Source of the DNA: Pseudomonadota bacterium
GTDB taxonomy: Bacteria; Pseudomonadota; Alphaproteobacteria; Acetobacterales; Acetobacteraceae
Length of the DNA: 64,000 nucleotides
Reading direction: 5' to 3'
NCBI GenBank assembly: GCA_021849425.1
Contig: JAJZSY010000009.1
Coordinates: 29,582-93,581 of the forward strand
The translations under genes were made by a program, and so were the position numbers. The notes beneath the pieces are model-generated. The model saw only the letters and a list, made by a program, of their open reading frames with translations. It was not told the origin of the DNA and searched no databases. Below are positions 36,990 to 47,107 of this stretch, one piece after another (position 1 is the stretch's first letter; each line of letters opens with the position of its first letter).

Positions 36990-38852
36990 TCAGGCGCGCA
37001 CCGCGGTGTCTCCGGTCAGCGGCACTCCGGCTGCGCGTCCCACGATCTGATGAAACTGTGCCATGGGCGCGGGGCGGCCGATCAGATATCCCTGCAACAG
37101 CGCGCAGCCCGCCATGCGGAGCATCTCCGCCTGCGCCGCGGTTTCCACACCCTCGGCGACGACCGACAAATCGAGTGCCCGCCCGAGCCCCAAAACCGCC
37201 AGCACGATCGCCTCCGCCTCATCCACGCGGCCCAGATCGGCCACGAAGGAACGGTCGAGCTTGATCTTGTCGAATGGAAACATCCGCAGCGTTGCCAGCG
37301 ATGAATATCCCGTCCCGAAATCGTCGAGCGAAATCGTCACCCCCAGCGCCCTGATGCGCGCCAGCGCATCGGTCGCCGCGCCGGCATCGGCGAGCAGCAG
37401 TGATTCCGTGACTTCGAGTTCGAGCCGCGCGGGGTCGAGCCCGGTTTCGCCAAGCACTTACTCCACCAGTGCGGGCAACTGGCCGTGCTTGATCTGGATG
37501 ACCGAGATATTGACCGCAACGCGCAGCGGCGCGCGCCATCCCGCGGCTTCACGGCAGGCCTCCCGCAACACGAAACTGCCGATCTCGATGATCGATCCGG
37601 TTTCTTCGGCGATGGGGATGAACACGGCCGGTGAAATGTCCCGGTTGTTCCGCCGCCAGCGCGCCAGAGCCTCGAACCCGACGATCCTCCCCGAAACGAT
37701 GTCGAGCTGGGGCTGGTATTGCACCGAGATTTCATCCCGCCCGCACGCGCCGCGCAAATCGGCCTCCATCCGCCGGCGGGCAAGCTGGGCATCGTTGATC
37801 TCGGTGTTGAAGAACGCGAATCCGTTCCGGCTGGCCGATTTGACCTGGCCAAGCGCCATGTCGGCGTGAGAAAGCAGGGCTTCGGCGGTCGCCCCGTCAT
37901 CCGGTGCGAGGGCGATGCCGATCGACACGGTTGTCGAGACGGCGGCGGCCTCGCTCGTGGCGAGCCTCTCGCCGACCGCGCCGATCAGCCGCTCGGCGAG
38001 GCGGCTGGCATCCAGCTCGGTGGAGATTCCGTTTTGCACGACAACGAACTCATCGCCGCCGCTCCGCGCGATCATGTCGTGTTCGCGCACTTCCCCGCGC
38101 AGGCAGGCCGCAAGTTCGATCAGCACCCTGTCGCCGGTGGTGTGTCCGTAAAGATCGTTCACGGTCTTGAACCGGTCGATATCGATCACGTGGACCGCGA
38201 ATTTCTGCGTCTCGATCCGGGCAGGATCGAGCGCCGCGTCGAGGCACGCGATCAGCCGCCGGCGATTGGCAAGGCCCGTCAGCGGGTCGTGTTCGGCGAG
38301 ATAGCGGATCTCCTCGGCGGCGCGGTGGCGCTCGGAGATGTCCTGGGTGATCACGAGGTGGCCGCCCCCCTCATCATCGCCGCTCGACGCACTGACCTCG
38401 GTGCGAAACCACGTCCCCGCCGTGTTCCCCGGCCATTCGGCCGTGCCGCCCGGCCCATCGAACAGCCTCTCGACCCTTTCGCGCTGGCCGCCGCCCACCC
38501 TGTCGAGAAACCATCCGATCCCGCGCAGCGCCTCGCCGTCACACTCCGGCAGGCCGCAAACCTGGCCGATCGGCACAATCTCCCCCTCGGGGCGCGTCAA
38601 CCGCCAGGCCTCCAGCCGGGCGACGCGCTGCACATTGTCGAGCGCTGCGGCATAGGTCCTGCTCCGCTCCACCGCGCGCTGTGCGGTTTCGAGCATGAAA
38701 TTCGCCATCAGCGCCAGCTTCTGAACCGACAGGTCCGCGCTATCGGTATGAAGTCGCAATGAAAGATCGCCGGTAACGACCCCGCACATCGCCTGGCACA
38801 GCGCCTCGATCGCCGCCCGATCGACCGGATCGCCGCTGCCTGAAACGGTCAT
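36990..38852 (-). pseudogene. GGDEF-EAL cyclic-di-GMP protein with in-frame stop in the EAL domain
   Basis: The frame would give about 620 residues, but a TAA at 37458-37460 follows residue 464, and the same frame then continues for another 155 codons. Residues 1-240 include a PAS-like region ending in HLVITQDISERHRAAEEI. The GGDEF domain (EHDPLTGLANRRRL ... SGGDEF at about 264-269) is complete. The EAL domain starts at GFEALARWR near 392 and is cut before its catalytic parts: LELEVTES, DDFGTGYSSL, KLDRSFV and EGVET all lie after the stop. The codon is probably a mutated GAA. If real, the product is a diguanylate cyclase with a dead EAL stub. The start ATG overlaps the H-NOX stop (ATGA). A sequencing error is possible. 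Confidence 0.85.
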
Positions 38853-39418
38853 GCGCGCGCGAGCGCCGGTTCCGGTTTGAGCCGGATCTCGATGATCGCC
38901 GCGCTGCTCGCCGTATCGCCCTCGATGAAGCTGATCTCGGCGATCTCGCCGCGGCGCGCCGCGAGGTTGCGGGCGAGAGCGCAATAGAAATAGGCCAGCC
39001 GGTTCGATGAGCGGTAATGCATCCGGATCCCGTCCGGCAATTCCACCGCCCGGAATTTCTCCGCCACTTTCCGCTGCCCGCTCGATCGCAGGCCGCAGGC
39101 CAGGCTGTTGTGGATCTCCGGCTGCATCATCAGAAAGCGCCTGGTATCCGGCGCCACGGCAAAGAAGCCGGGAAACGTCTGTTCCGCCCAGTCGAGGAAG
39201 AAATCGGCAATCTCGTCGAACACGGTCTCGGTCGCGCCGCCGGTGACATCGGCGATGGCGGCCACCAGCGCGCAGCATTCCGCATCGCCATATTCGGTGT
39301 CGAGACGGAACTGCTTTCCGTCCTGAAACCCCGCCCGCAGCAGCACCGCGGCTCGGGTCTGCGCATCGACCCGGCGTTTGAGATATTCGTCGATCGTGTG
39401 TGGGATGATGCCAAGCAT
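38849..39418 (-). CDS. H-NOX heme nitric oxide/oxygen-binding sensor
   Basis: This protein has 189 residues, the usual single-domain H-NOX length. The N-terminus MLGIIPHTIDEYL matches the MxGIIxxxLExxV opening. His103 in QPEIHNSLA is in the place of the proximal heme ligand, and HYRSSNRLAYF (134-144) corresponds to the YxSxR heme-propionate motif, with Tyr135 and Ser137 kept. Asn139 stands where Arg is expected, and Arg140 follows it. The gene overlaps the GGDEF-EAL gene by four bases, the classic arrangement in which NO-bound H-NOX controls a partner cyclase/phosphodiesterase and so biofilm formation (Shewanella and Legionella examples). The fold call is by motif only. Confidence 0.82.
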   Translation of the reverse strand: MLGIIPHTIDEYLKRRVDAQTRAAVLLRAGFQDGKQFRLDTEYGDAECCALVAAIADVTGGATETVFDEIADFFLDWAEQTFPGFFAVAPDTRRFLMMQPEIHNSLACGLRSSGQRKVAEKFRAVELPDGIRMHYRSSNRLAYFYCALARNLAARRGEIAEISFIEGDTASSAAIIEIRLKPEPALARA

Positions 39419-39470
39419 GCTAACAGACTTGACACAAAATATTTGATTTTGAATTACCGGGCCGGACTTC

Positions 39471-39575
39471 AGAGCATCTTTATCCGATCGGATCGAGCCA
39501 CCTGATCGGACAAAGATTCTAAAATTATCAATATTATAGAGCGCGGCATCCGCACTGGATGAATCGAAAAGCGCC
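39471..39575. repeat. Dispersed GAGCATC-type palindromic repeat
   Basis: AGAGCATCTTTATCCGATCG begins at 39471, followed by a second ATCGGA-containing arm, an AT-rich centre and GAGCGCGGCATCCGCACTGG ending in AGCGC. It is the same family as 47106-47212 and 55619-55767, sharing the order GAGCATC...CCGATCGGA...AGAGCGC.GCATCC. The left part lies 53 bases before the H-NOX start, so it sits in the promoter region of that gene or the 3' region of the lipoprotein gene. Confidence 0.8.
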
Positions 39576-39953
39576 TTAGCAGACGGGCCCGGTGGCGCGG
39601 TAGGCGCGCACGATTCCGTGAACGATACGAAACGTTATCACGCAGGTATTCCTGTAGATCTGCGGTGGAACAGCTGGCGGAATATCGCCGATCGCCGGCC
39701 GCTGATCCACGAAAGCCGGCCCGCCCGTCCAGCCCGGCACCGAATAGGTGATGGTGCGCCGGTATTGATCGTGGATAACATCGCCGTGAACGCTGCGCCG
39801 GTCGGGCACGCCCAGGGCCCTGACCAGAGCGGCCTCCGGCTTGCCGACGAAAGCCCGCATCGGCCGGGCGAGACGCGGGCCGGAACACCCTGCCAAGGCA
39901 AGACAGACCGCTCCGAGACGCCAGCACGCCGCCGGCATGTTCCGAGTCCGCAT
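39576..39953 (-). CDS. Small lipoprotein of unknown function
   Basis: This protein has 125 residues from the ATG at 39953, with GGGAGAGG well placed upstream. Residues 1-23 form a lipoprotein signal peptide ending in the lipobox LALAGC with Cys23. The mature part includes FVGKPEAALVRALGVPDRR and a YSVPGW...TFRI segment, reminiscent of small outer-membrane-lipoprotein folds of the SmpA/BamE kind (a G-x-P-E/A-D/A-L-x-x-L-G-x-P-D pattern) that are common in alphaproteobacteria. I cannot assign a function. It is on the same strand as, and downstream of, the TPR-glycosyltransferase (178 bases apart). Confidence 0.75.
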   Translation of the reverse strand: MRTRNMPAACWRLGAVCLALAGCSGPRLARPMRAFVGKPEAALVRALGVPDRRSVHGDVIHDQYRRTITYSVPGWTGGPAFVDQRPAIGDIPPAVPPQIYRNTCVITFRIVHGIVRAYRATGPVC

Positions 39954-40131
39954 GGTTCGGCACCTCTCCCTTCGCGATGGTCGCGGCACTCTCCTGCCAG
40001 CAGGTGGACCTCGGGGCAGGCGTAAAAAGACCCCGACGCCGGATCGCTCACGAATTTTTGCACGATCCCATGCCCCGCGACCGGCCGCGACCGGCCGCGG
40101 CGCTGAAAGCCGCCAGGCACGCGGCCGTCGC

Positions 40132-41781
40132 TCAGCCGTGAAGGGCTGCGAGTACCGAGCCGATCGGCCCGCTCCAGTCTCCGAGCGTCTGCTGCCGGTG
40201 CAGTCTGATCGAACTGTACCACGGCGTGTCCGACCGGCCGAGCAGCCAGCGCCAGTCGCACGAGGCCGAGAGCAGCACATGGCAAGGCTTGCCCATCGCC
40301 CCGGCGAGGTGGGCAATCGATGTGTCGACCGTCACCAGCCCGTCGAGATGGTGCAGAATCCCGGCCGTCGCGCCGAAATCGTCAAGCGCGCCGGCCATGC
40401 TCGGCACGTCGTATTCGCCCTGCCGCGCGCCGAGCTGAAGGGCGACGAACCGCACGCCCTCGCTGGCGATCAGCGGCGCCAGCGCGCCGGCCGGCAACGA
40501 TCGCCGACGGTCGTTGTTGTGGCCCGGATTTCCTGCCCAGACCAGGCCGAACAGCCGCGTGCCGGCCGGCGGCGCGAGATCGGCGAACCGCTCCACCGCC
40601 GCGGCCGGCGCGGCGAGATAGCCCGCCGCGGCCGGAATCGTCTCCGGGGTCAGCCGCAGCACGTGCGGCAGGCTCATCTGGTCGATCGCGCAGTCCACTC
40701 CCGCCGGCGCCGGCTCGTCCAGCCGGCAAAGCCCGACGCCGAGCCCGGCGAAGAGCGGAAACAGCGTGGCATGGCACGCCAGCGTCACGCGCCGCGCCTC
40801 GGCGATGAGCCGCGGCAGGAACCGCGCGAACATGATCGTGTCGCCCAGCCCCTGTTCGGCACGAACCAGCAGATGGCGGCCGGCCAGACTGTCGCCGGTC
40901 CAGACCGGGGCGGGCAGGCGGTCGAAATGCGGGCCGTAGAGCGGATGGCGCTTGCGCCATTCATAGGCCTCGAACCCGGTGGCGAAATCCCCTTGCAGCA
41001 ACGCCGCGACGCCGCGATTCCATTGCGCGATGGCGAAATCGGGATCGAGCCCGATGGCGCGGTCGCACAGCGCGATGGCCTCCCCGGTATCGCCGCGGAT
41101 CGTCCGCAGCACGGCAAGGCTGGCCAGGGCCTCCCGCAGGTCGGGATCGATGGCGAGCGCCGCGCGCAGATCCGCCTCGCCCTCCTCGATTCGGTCGAGC
41201 CCGACAAGCGCATTGCCCCGGTTGAGCAGAGCCCCGGCGTGCCGCGGCTCGGCCGCCAGAACCTGGGTGAACAGGCCGATCGCCGTCTCGGTCTGGCCCA
41301 GCGCCGATACGGCGGAGCCCAGGGTGAATCGCGCGTGGTTGCAATCCCGGTCGAGCATCAGGGCGAGGGCGGCGTGGCGCGCTGCCGCCGCGTTGTCGGC
41401 ATGGGCGAGATAGGCCGCCGCAAGCCCCGCCTGCGCCGGCGCAAATCCCTGCCGCAGCTTGACCGCCTCGGAATAGGCGGCGATGGCGCCGGCGGAATCG
41501 CCACGCTCGATCCTGATCGCGCCGGCAACCATCCACCCTTCGGCAAGACCCGGCATGGCGGCACAGGCCGCGCTCGCATCGCGCTCCGCATCATCCAGCG
41601 CGCCGAGCAGCCATAGCGCCAGGGCCCGGTTCGCGAGCGCGGCGGGGAATCCCGGGATGGCCTCGAGCACGCCGGTGAAGCACCTCGCCGCCACGGCGTA
41701 ATCCCCATTGCCGTGCGCCGAAATTCCGGCCGCGAAAAGCGCCTCCGGGCCATCGGCGGCCGTGGTCATGTTCTGATCCAT
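40132..41781 (-). CDS. TPR-repeat protein with GT9-like glycosyltransferase domain
   Basis: This protein has 549 residues. Residues of about 15-270 hold seven or so TPR units (for example AHGNGDYAVAARCFTGVLEA and PRHAGALLNRGNALVGLDR). From about 290 a GT-B-like domain follows: LLVRAEQGLGDTIMFARFLP, FGLVWAGNPGHNNDRRRSLP and GLVTVDTSIAHLAGAMGKP, which recall ADP-heptose:LPS heptosyltransferases. Proteins of this build act on flagellin or on surface polysaccharide in other bacteria. There is no flagellar gene nearby, so the acceptor is unknown. An ATG 12 bases inside (41769) is a possible alternative start. Confidence 0.88.
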   Translation of the reverse strand: MDQNMTTAADGPEALFAAGISAHGNGDYAVAARCFTGVLEAIPGFPAALANRALALWLLGALDDAERDASAACAAMPGLAEGWMVAGAIRIERGDSAGAIAAYSEAVKLRQGFAPAQAGLAAAYLAHADNAAAARHAALALMLDRDCNHARFTLGSAVSALGQTETAIGLFTQVLAAEPRHAGALLNRGNALVGLDRIEEGEADLRAALAIDPDLREALASLAVLRTIRGDTGEAIALCDRAIGLDPDFAIAQWNRGVAALLQGDFATGFEAYEWRKRHPLYGPHFDRLPAPVWTGDSLAGRHLLVRAEQGLGDTIMFARFLPRLIAEARRVTLACHATLFPLFAGLGVGLCRLDEPAPAGVDCAIDQMSLPHVLRLTPETIPAAAGYLAAPAAAVERFADLAPPAGTRLFGLVWAGNPGHNNDRRRSLPAGALAPLIASEGVRFVALQLGARQGEYDVPSMAGALDDFGATAGILHHLDGLVTVDTSIAHLAGAMGKPCHVLLSASCDWRWLLGRSDTPWYSSIRLHRQQTLGDWSGPIGSVLAALHG

Positions 41782-41842
41782 GACCCCGACTCTAGGGCAA
41801 GAAACTTAATGAAACCTTACAACACCGTCGCGCGGGTCCGGT

Positions 41843-43666
41843 TCAACGCGCCGCGACCGCCATCGCCGCATCCCGCAGCCGGGGAACATGCCCCTCGGCC
41901 AGCGCCGTCAGGCTGGCGGGCATGTTGCCGATCTGCTCGCCATAGATCCAGCTGTCGGTGAGAACCTGCCGCACGAACCGCCGCGTGGTGGCGTTCGGGA
42001 TCGATTCGATGAAGATCAGCGGATCGCCGCCATCCCTGATCGTCTGCGCCCATCTCGTCGCGGCCACCGGCCCGGCATTGTAGCTGGCGAGAATCCGCAG
42101 CAGATCGCCGTTCACATCCGGCTGCGAGGCGAGATACCGCAGATAGGACTGGCCGAGCGCGAGATTGGCCGCGGGGCTCTCCAGATCGCCGGCGATGTCG
42201 TAGCGCCGCGCCATCGCCCGCGCGGTCGCCGGCATCAGCTGCATCAGCCCGCGCGCGCCCACCCGCGAGACGGCGTGCGGGTTGAAGCCGGATTCGGTGC
42301 GCGCCAGCGCATAGACGAGCGCCGGGCTCACGCTGAACCCGCCCGCGGGGTGCAGCGCCGGCAATGGCAGCGTCACGCCCGCGATCTCGTTGCCCGGCAG
42401 GGTCCGCGCCAGTGTTATGGCGACATCGATGAGCCCCGCCCGCGCGGCAACCCGCAGCACGGCCCGGCCCAGATTGGGATCTGCCTTGATGCGCGGCCAG
42501 AGGCTGCGCAGGGCGCGGGCGGCATCGTCGGTGCGGCCAACCTGCAGCAGCGCGAAGGCGAGCGATCCCGCGGGCTGCGCGGCCACCGCCTCGACATCCG
42601 CTTCGGACAGGCTGGCCGTCAGGCCGCTCATGCCGAGGTCCCGCCCGAGCAGCCGCGCCGCGAGCATGCCGTAGAACGTGCCCTGGTTGTTCGCGGCCTT
42701 GCCGAGGCTGGCGATATAGGCGTCGGGCAGGCCAAGCCGCAGCGCGGCGCGCGCCGCCCAGAACGCGCCGGCGGCGTGCTCCTCGGGGGTCGCCTTCGCC
42801 GCATCGGCCGCCTGTTCGAAATGGGTTCTGGCCTCGGCGAGGCGGCCGAGCTGCCAGGCGGCGAGGCCCGCGATGTAATCCGGCGCCCACACCTCGTTCC
42901 CGCCTTCCCTGGCGGCGTCGGCGGCAATCTCCAGCGCCTGGGCGTTGTCCCCGCGCTCGAAAAGGTGCCGTGCGACGATGGCCCGCAACGCCGCACCCGT
43001 CTGCGAAGACACATGACCGTCGTGGCGGATCAGGTCGATCGCGTGGCTGGTCTGCCCCGCGCCGCTCAGCCGCCGGACCAGATCGGCCATCCGCGCGGGC
43101 AGGTGCCTGCCGCCGCGCGGCGTTGTCGCCGCGCCGCTCGCCACAAGGCCCGGCTCCGGCAGATACTGCACCTCCGCCGCCGGCATCGCGGCGCCGCGCG
43201 GCAGGCGCGAGGCGAGCAGGTGCCTGATCCTGTCGGTGCCGGGCTGGCCCCCGTATTTCCTGAGCCAGGCCTCAAGCTCCGGCGGCGTCGAATGATGATA
43301 CGGACCCAGATAGCGCTGCGCCAGCACCTGCCCCATCAGCGCATGGTCGCCGAGCCGCTTGATCAGCGCCGCGGCATCCGCCATCCGCCCCGCTGCCTGA
43401 TCGGCGAAGATGCGCCGATAGAGCGCGACATCGCTTGGCGCCAGCGGCCGCGCGAGCACGACCTCGTCGCCATTTGCCGGCGCCGATCGCGGGATCGCAT
43501 ACGCTACTGATTCCGGGTGCGCTGCGGCACCCTGCCTGTCGGTCGAAGGCCCCCTGTGTCCAGCCGGCGCCGCATGGGCGACGTTCAATCCGGCAGACAG
43601 CGCCGCGGTGACGATACACGCCCGGGCGACGCTTAGGCGGGAGAGCTTTTTAACGGCCCCTCGCAT
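41843..43666 (-). CDS. Soluble lytic murein transglycosylase
   Basis: This protein has 607 residues from the ATG at 43666; earlier in-frame codons give a non-signal leader. Residues 1-32 are a signal peptide (RLSVARACIVTAALSAGLNV ... AHA). A long alpha-helical superhelix of the Slt70 type fills about 60-440. The SLT catalytic domain follows with ALARTESGFNPHAVSRVGA (the catalytic Glu in TES), GARGLMQLMPATA, NLALGQSYLRYL and ILASYNAGPVAATRW, all classic. It cleaves peptidoglycan with formation of 1,6-anhydroMurNAc in the periplasm. It is a single gene, without a clear operon partner. Confidence 0.93.
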   Translation of the reverse strand: MRGAVKKLSRLSVARACIVTAALSAGLNVAHAAPAGHRGPSTDRQGAAAHPESVAYAIPRSAPANGDEVVLARPLAPSDVALYRRIFADQAAGRMADAAALIKRLGDHALMGQVLAQRYLGPYHHSTPPELEAWLRKYGGQPGTDRIRHLLASRLPRGAAMPAAEVQYLPEPGLVASGAATTPRGGRHLPARMADLVRRLSGAGQTSHAIDLIRHDGHVSSQTGAALRAIVARHLFERGDNAQALEIAADAAREGGNEVWAPDYIAGLAAWQLGRLAEARTHFEQAADAAKATPEEHAAGAFWAARAALRLGLPDAYIASLGKAANNQGTFYGMLAARLLGRDLGMSGLTASLSEADVEAVAAQPAGSLAFALLQVGRTDDAARALRSLWPRIKADPNLGRAVLRVAARAGLIDVAITLARTLPGNEIAGVTLPLPALHPAGGFSVSPALVYALARTESGFNPHAVSRVGARGLMQLMPATARAMARRYDIAGDLESPAANLALGQSYLRYLASQPDVNGDLLRILASYNAGPVAATRWAQTIRDGGDPLIFIESIPNATTRRFVRQVLTDSWIYGEQIGNMPASLTALAEGHVPRLRDAAMAVAAR

Positions 43667-43778
43667 GACCGTTTCGCTACAACCCAATTCCGCCGCTGCG
43701 CAACCACTCCGAGAGGTTGAGAATCTCGTAAAATTGGACAAAGCCCGGAATTCTGCGGGTTTCGTTGCGCCCTAGATT

Positions 43779-44630
43779 TCAACTTTTCGTGATAACTTGC
43801 GTAAATAACATGTCAGACTCGCCGTATATGCATGACTCGACACATTCGCGCCGCAATTCGAGCAGATCGGCCCAGGCCAGCCGCTTCGCCTCCGGCTGCC
43901 GCAGCAGGAAGGCGGGGTGATAGGTCGGCAAGGCGCGCAGCCCGCCCTCCAGCCCGGGCACCTCGATCTCGCGCCACTTGCCGCGCAGCCGGGTAATCCC
44001 CTCCTTGCCGCCGACCAGCGCGCGCACGGCCACGGCGCCGAGCAGGACCACCACAGCCGGGCGCACGAGCGCGATATGCCGGTGCAGGAACGGCAGGCAC
44101 TGGGCGATTTCGGTCTCCGAAGGCGTGCGGTTCCCCGGCGGCCGCCAGGGCACGACATTGACGATCCGCACCTTGCCGCGATCGAGGCCGATGCTCGCCA
44201 TCATCCGGTCCAGCAACTGCCCCGCCGGGCCGACGAACGGCCGCCCGACCCGGTCTTCCTCGGCGCCCGGCGCCTCGCCGATGAACATGATCCGCGCATC
44301 CTCGGCGCCATCGGCGAAAACGAGCTGGGTCGCCGTGCGCTTGAGCGCGCACTGGTCGAATCCTGCAAGCGCGTCGCGCAGGGCGGCAAGCGTTGCGGCG
44401 GCGCCAGCAGGTTCGGTGTGAGGATGGGCGCCAGGATCGGTGCCGGGCAGGGCGGGGGCGATGGATGCCGGCCTCAGCACGGTCGCCCCCGGCACGGCCT
44501 CCGGCATGTCCCGCCCGCCCACCCGTGCCGCCATATGGTCGGCGGGCGTCTCCAGCAACGCCTCGTCCGCCCCCCATTCCGCCTGCAGCGCAAGCGAAGC
44601 GAGCAACGCGGCGCGCGTATCTCCCGTCAT
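43779..44630 (-). CDS. Uracil-DNA glycosylase, family 4
   Basis: This protein has 283 residues from the ATG at 44630, which has AAGGCGG four bases before it; longer starts at 44651 and 44732 lack this. The catalytic core begins near residue 110. Motifs are [18 protein letters not shown] (motif 1 with the active GE(A)PG), [26 protein letters not shown] (4Fe-4S and substrate region) and the C-terminal [11 protein letters not shown]. The enzyme removes uracil from DNA and uses an iron-sulfur cluster for structure. The first about 100 residues are a variable Ala/Pro-rich extension common in alphaproteobacterial members. It is divergent from ETF-QO with 102 bases between. Confidence 0.93.
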   Translation of the reverse strand: MTGDTRAALLASLALQAEWGADEALLETPADHMAARVGGRDMPEAVPGATVLRPASIAPALPGTDPGAHPHTEPAGAAATLAALRDALAGFDQCALKRTATQLVFADGAEDARIMFIGEAPGAEEDRVGRPFVGPAGQLLDRMMASIGLDRGKVRIVNVVPWRPPGNRTPSETEIAQCLPFLHRHIALVRPAVVVLLGAVAVRALVGGKEGITRLRGKWREIEVPGLEGGLRALPTYHPAFLLRQPEAKRLAWADLLELRRECVESCIYGESDMLFTQVITKS

Positions 44631-44732
44631 GTTTCCGCCTTGTGCGTCCATCGGCCGATTTGCGCCCGGAGCCGGGCTTTGCGCAATGCCCCGCGCTTCC
44701 CTATACGTTAATGACAGCGCAGGAGAACCCAC

Positions 44733-46367
44733 ATGTCAGACGCAGTGCCGCCCCGGGAGTCCATGGAATTCGACGTCGTCGTGGTCGGCGCCGGCCCGGC
44801 CGGCCTGTCCGCGGCGATACGGCTGAAACAGCTCGATCCCGAAATGTCCGTCTGCGTCGTGGAAAAAGGCGGCGAGGTCGGCGCGCACATCCTCTCCGGC
44901 TGCGTGCTGGAACCCCGCGCGATGGCCGAACTCCTGCCCGACGCCGATATCGGCGCGATCGAGTTCTCGGCGAAAGCGGGCGAGGACCGTTTCCTCTTCC
45001 TCACCGAATCCGGCAGCCACCGCATGCCGACGCCGCCGCAGATGAACAATCACGGCAATTTCGTCGTCAGCCTCGGCAATGTCGTCCGCTTCCTCGGCGC
45101 GAAGGCCGAGGAACTCGGCGTCGAGATCTATCCCGGCTTCGCCGCGGCCGAACTCCTGGTCGAGGAGGGCCGCGTCGCCGGCATCGCCACCGGCGACATG
45201 GGGATCGGCAAGGACGGCCAGCCGACCGCGCAATACCAGCGCGGGATGGAGCTGCGCGCTCTATATACTGTGTTCGCCGAAGGCTGCCGCGGCTCGCTCG
45301 GCAAGCAGCTGATGTCGCGCTTCGGCCTGCGCGACGGGGTCGATCCGCAAACCTACGGCATCGGCATCAAGGAACTCTGGGAAGTGCCGGCGGAGCACCA
45401 CAATCCCGGCATGGTCATGCACACGATCGGCTGGCCGCTCGATACGAAAACCTATGGCGGCTCGTTCCTCTACCATCTCGGCGGCAACCTGATGGCCTAC
45501 GGGTTCGTCATCGGGCTCGACTACGCGAACCCCTATCTCTCGCCCTTCGAGGAGATGCAGCGCTTCAAGACCCACAAGGCGATCCGCCCCTATTTCGAGG
45601 GCGCGAAGCGCATCTCCTACGGCGCGCGGGCGCTGAACGAGGGCGGCTTCCAGTCGATCCCCCGTCTCGCCTTTCCCGGCGGCGTGCTGGTCGGCTGCGA
45701 GGCGGGGTTCCTCAACGTCCCCAAGATCAAGGGCACCCACACCGCGATGAAATCCGGCATGCTCGCCGCCGAGGCGATCGCCGAGGCGCTGGCCGGCGGC
45801 CGCCCCGCGACACTCGATGCCTTCCCCGAGAAGGTCCGCGCCTCCTGGCTCTGGCCCGAGCTTCAGGCGGTGCGCAACATCCGCCCCGGCTTCGCGAAAT
45901 TCGGCATGTGGGGCGGGCTGATCAACGCCGCGTTCGAAACCTACGTCACCCGCGGCAAGTCGCCCTGGACCCTGCGCAACCACGCCGACAACACCGCGCT
46001 GAAACCCGCCCGCGACGCAACCCCCATCGCCTATCCGAAGCCCGACGGCGCGCTCACCTTCGACCGGCTCGGCTCGGTCTTCATCTCCAACACCAATCAC
46101 GAGGAAAACCAGCCGGCGCATCTCACCCTGCTCGACCCGGCGAAGGCGATCGCGGTGAACTGGGCCGAATACCGCAGCCCCGAAACGCGCTACTGCCCGG
46201 CCGGCGTCTACGAAATCGTCGGCGCCGAGGCGGGCGATCCGAGGCTGCAGATCAACGCGCAGAACTGCGTGCACTGCAAGACCTGCGACATCAAGGACCC
46301 GACGCAGAACATCAACTGGGTGGTGCCCGAGGGCGCCGGCGGCCCGGCCTATCCGGGCGGGATGTGA
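44733..46367 (+). CDS. Electron-transfer flavoprotein:ubiquinone oxidoreductase
   Basis: This protein has 544 residues. It takes electrons from ETF (reduced by acyl-CoA dehydrogenases such as that at 30898) to ubiquinone. The FAD site is [16 protein letters not shown] near residues 12-27. [36 protein letters not shown] and the C-terminal 4Fe-4S block with [17 protein letters not shown] and YPGGM are hallmarks of ETF-QO. It sits three bases before dapB in the same direction. It is anchored at the inner face of the membrane in homologues by a hydrophobic ubiquinone-binding loop. Confidence 0.96.
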   Translation: MSDAVPPRESMEFDVVVVGAGPAGLSAAIRLKQLDPEMSVCVVEKGGEVGAHILSGCVLEPRAMAELLPDADIGAIEFSAKAGEDRFLFLTESGSHRMPTPPQMNNHGNFVVSLGNVVRFLGAKAEELGVEIYPGFAAAELLVEEGRVAGIATGDMGIGKDGQPTAQYQRGMELRALYTVFAEGCRGSLGKQLMSRFGLRDGVDPQTYGIGIKELWEVPAEHHNPGMVMHTIGWPLDTKTYGGSFLYHLGGNLMAYGFVIGLDYANPYLSPFEEMQRFKTHKAIRPYFEGAKRISYGARALNEGGFQSIPRLAFPGGVLVGCEAGFLNVPKIKGTHTAMKSGMLAAEAIAEALAGGRPATLDAFPEKVRASWLWPELQAVRNIRPGFAKFGMWGGLINAAFETYVTRGKSPWTLRNHADNTALKPARDATPIAYPKPDGALTFDRLGSVFISNTNHEENQPAHLTLLDPAKAIAVNWAEYRSPETRYCPAGVYEIVGAEAGDPRLQINAQNCVHCKTCDIKDPTQNINWVVPEGAGGPAYPGGM

Positions 46368-46369
46368 GC

Positions 46370-47107
46370 ATGGGCCCGACCCGGATCGGCATTGCCGGCA
46401 TCACCGGCCGGATGGGCAAGCTGCTGGCCGAGGCGGTGCCGCTGGCCGGCGCCACGCTCGCCGGCGGCATCGGCCGCGATGGCGATCTTGCCGCCCTCGC
46501 GCACGACAGCGATGTGGTGATCGATTTCACCCTGGCCGCCACGGTCAGCCGCCATGCCGGCATCCTCGCCGCATCCGGCACGCCCTGGGTGCTCGGCACC
46601 ACCGGGTTCGATCCGGCCGCCGAGGCCGACATCGAAGCCGCGGCCGCGCGGATTCCGGTGTTCCAGGCGGCGAATTTCGCCCCCGGCGTCAATCTCGTGA
46701 TCGCGCTGGCCGAGCGCCTCGGCGCCGCCCTCGCCGCCGAAACCCACGACGCCGAAATCCTCGAAATGCACCACCGCCAGAAGATCGATGCGCCCTCCGG
46801 CACCGCGCTGGCGATCGGTGCCGCGGTGGCGCGGGGCAGGGGGGTGGAGCTTGATTCGGTGAAGGACTCCGGGCGCGATGGCCATACCGGCATGCGCGAG
46901 TCCGGCGCCATCGGCTTCGCCGCCCTGCGCGGCGGGCAGATCGTCGGCAGCCACAGCGCCATCTTCACCAGCGCCGTCGAGCAGATCACGCTGACCCATC
47001 ACGCGCTCGACCGGCGGATTTTCGCTGAAGGCGCGGTCCGCGCCGCGTTGTGGCTGGCCGCCCGCCCGCCCGGGCGCTATGGCATGCGCGACCTGCTCGG
47101 CCTGTAG
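46370..47107 (+). CDS. dapB: 4-Hydroxy-tetrahydrodipicolinate reductase
   Basis: DapB makes tetrahydrodipicolinate in lysine and meso-diaminopimelate synthesis with NAD(P)H. The protein has 245 residues from ATG 46370. IGIAGITGRMGKLLAE is the dinucleotide site, DVVIDFT is the first-domain motif, then WVLGTTGFD, AANFAPGVN, EILEMHHRQKIDAPSGTA (the family signature with catalytic His-His and Lys) and the C-terminal FAEGAVRAALWLAARPPGRY. It begins three bases after the ETF-QO stop and its own stop runs into a dispersed repeat. Confidence 0.95.
   Translation: MGPTRIGIAGITGRMGKLLAEAVPLAGATLAGGIGRDGDLAALAHDSDVVIDFTLAATVSRHAGILAASGTPWVLGTTGFDPAAEADIEAAAARIPVFQAANFAPGVNLVIALAERLGAALAAETHDAEILEMHHRQKIDAPSGTALAIGAAVARGRGVELDSVKDSGRDGHTGMRESGAIGFAALRGGQIVGSHSAIFTSAVEQITLTHHALDRRIFAEGAVRAALWLAARPPGRYGMRDLLGL

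Noticed and set aside
37458..37460. Programmed stop-codon readthrough in the GGDEF-EAL gene
   Set aside because: TAA is the least read-through stop, and no known recoding signal is visible. A point mutation or sequencing error is simpler.
39954..40131. Small gene between the lipoprotein and the TPR-glycosyltransferase
   Set aside because: No frame with a plausible start and composition was seen. The stretch holds only a short CGCGACCGGC direct repeat and the lipoprotein ribosome site.
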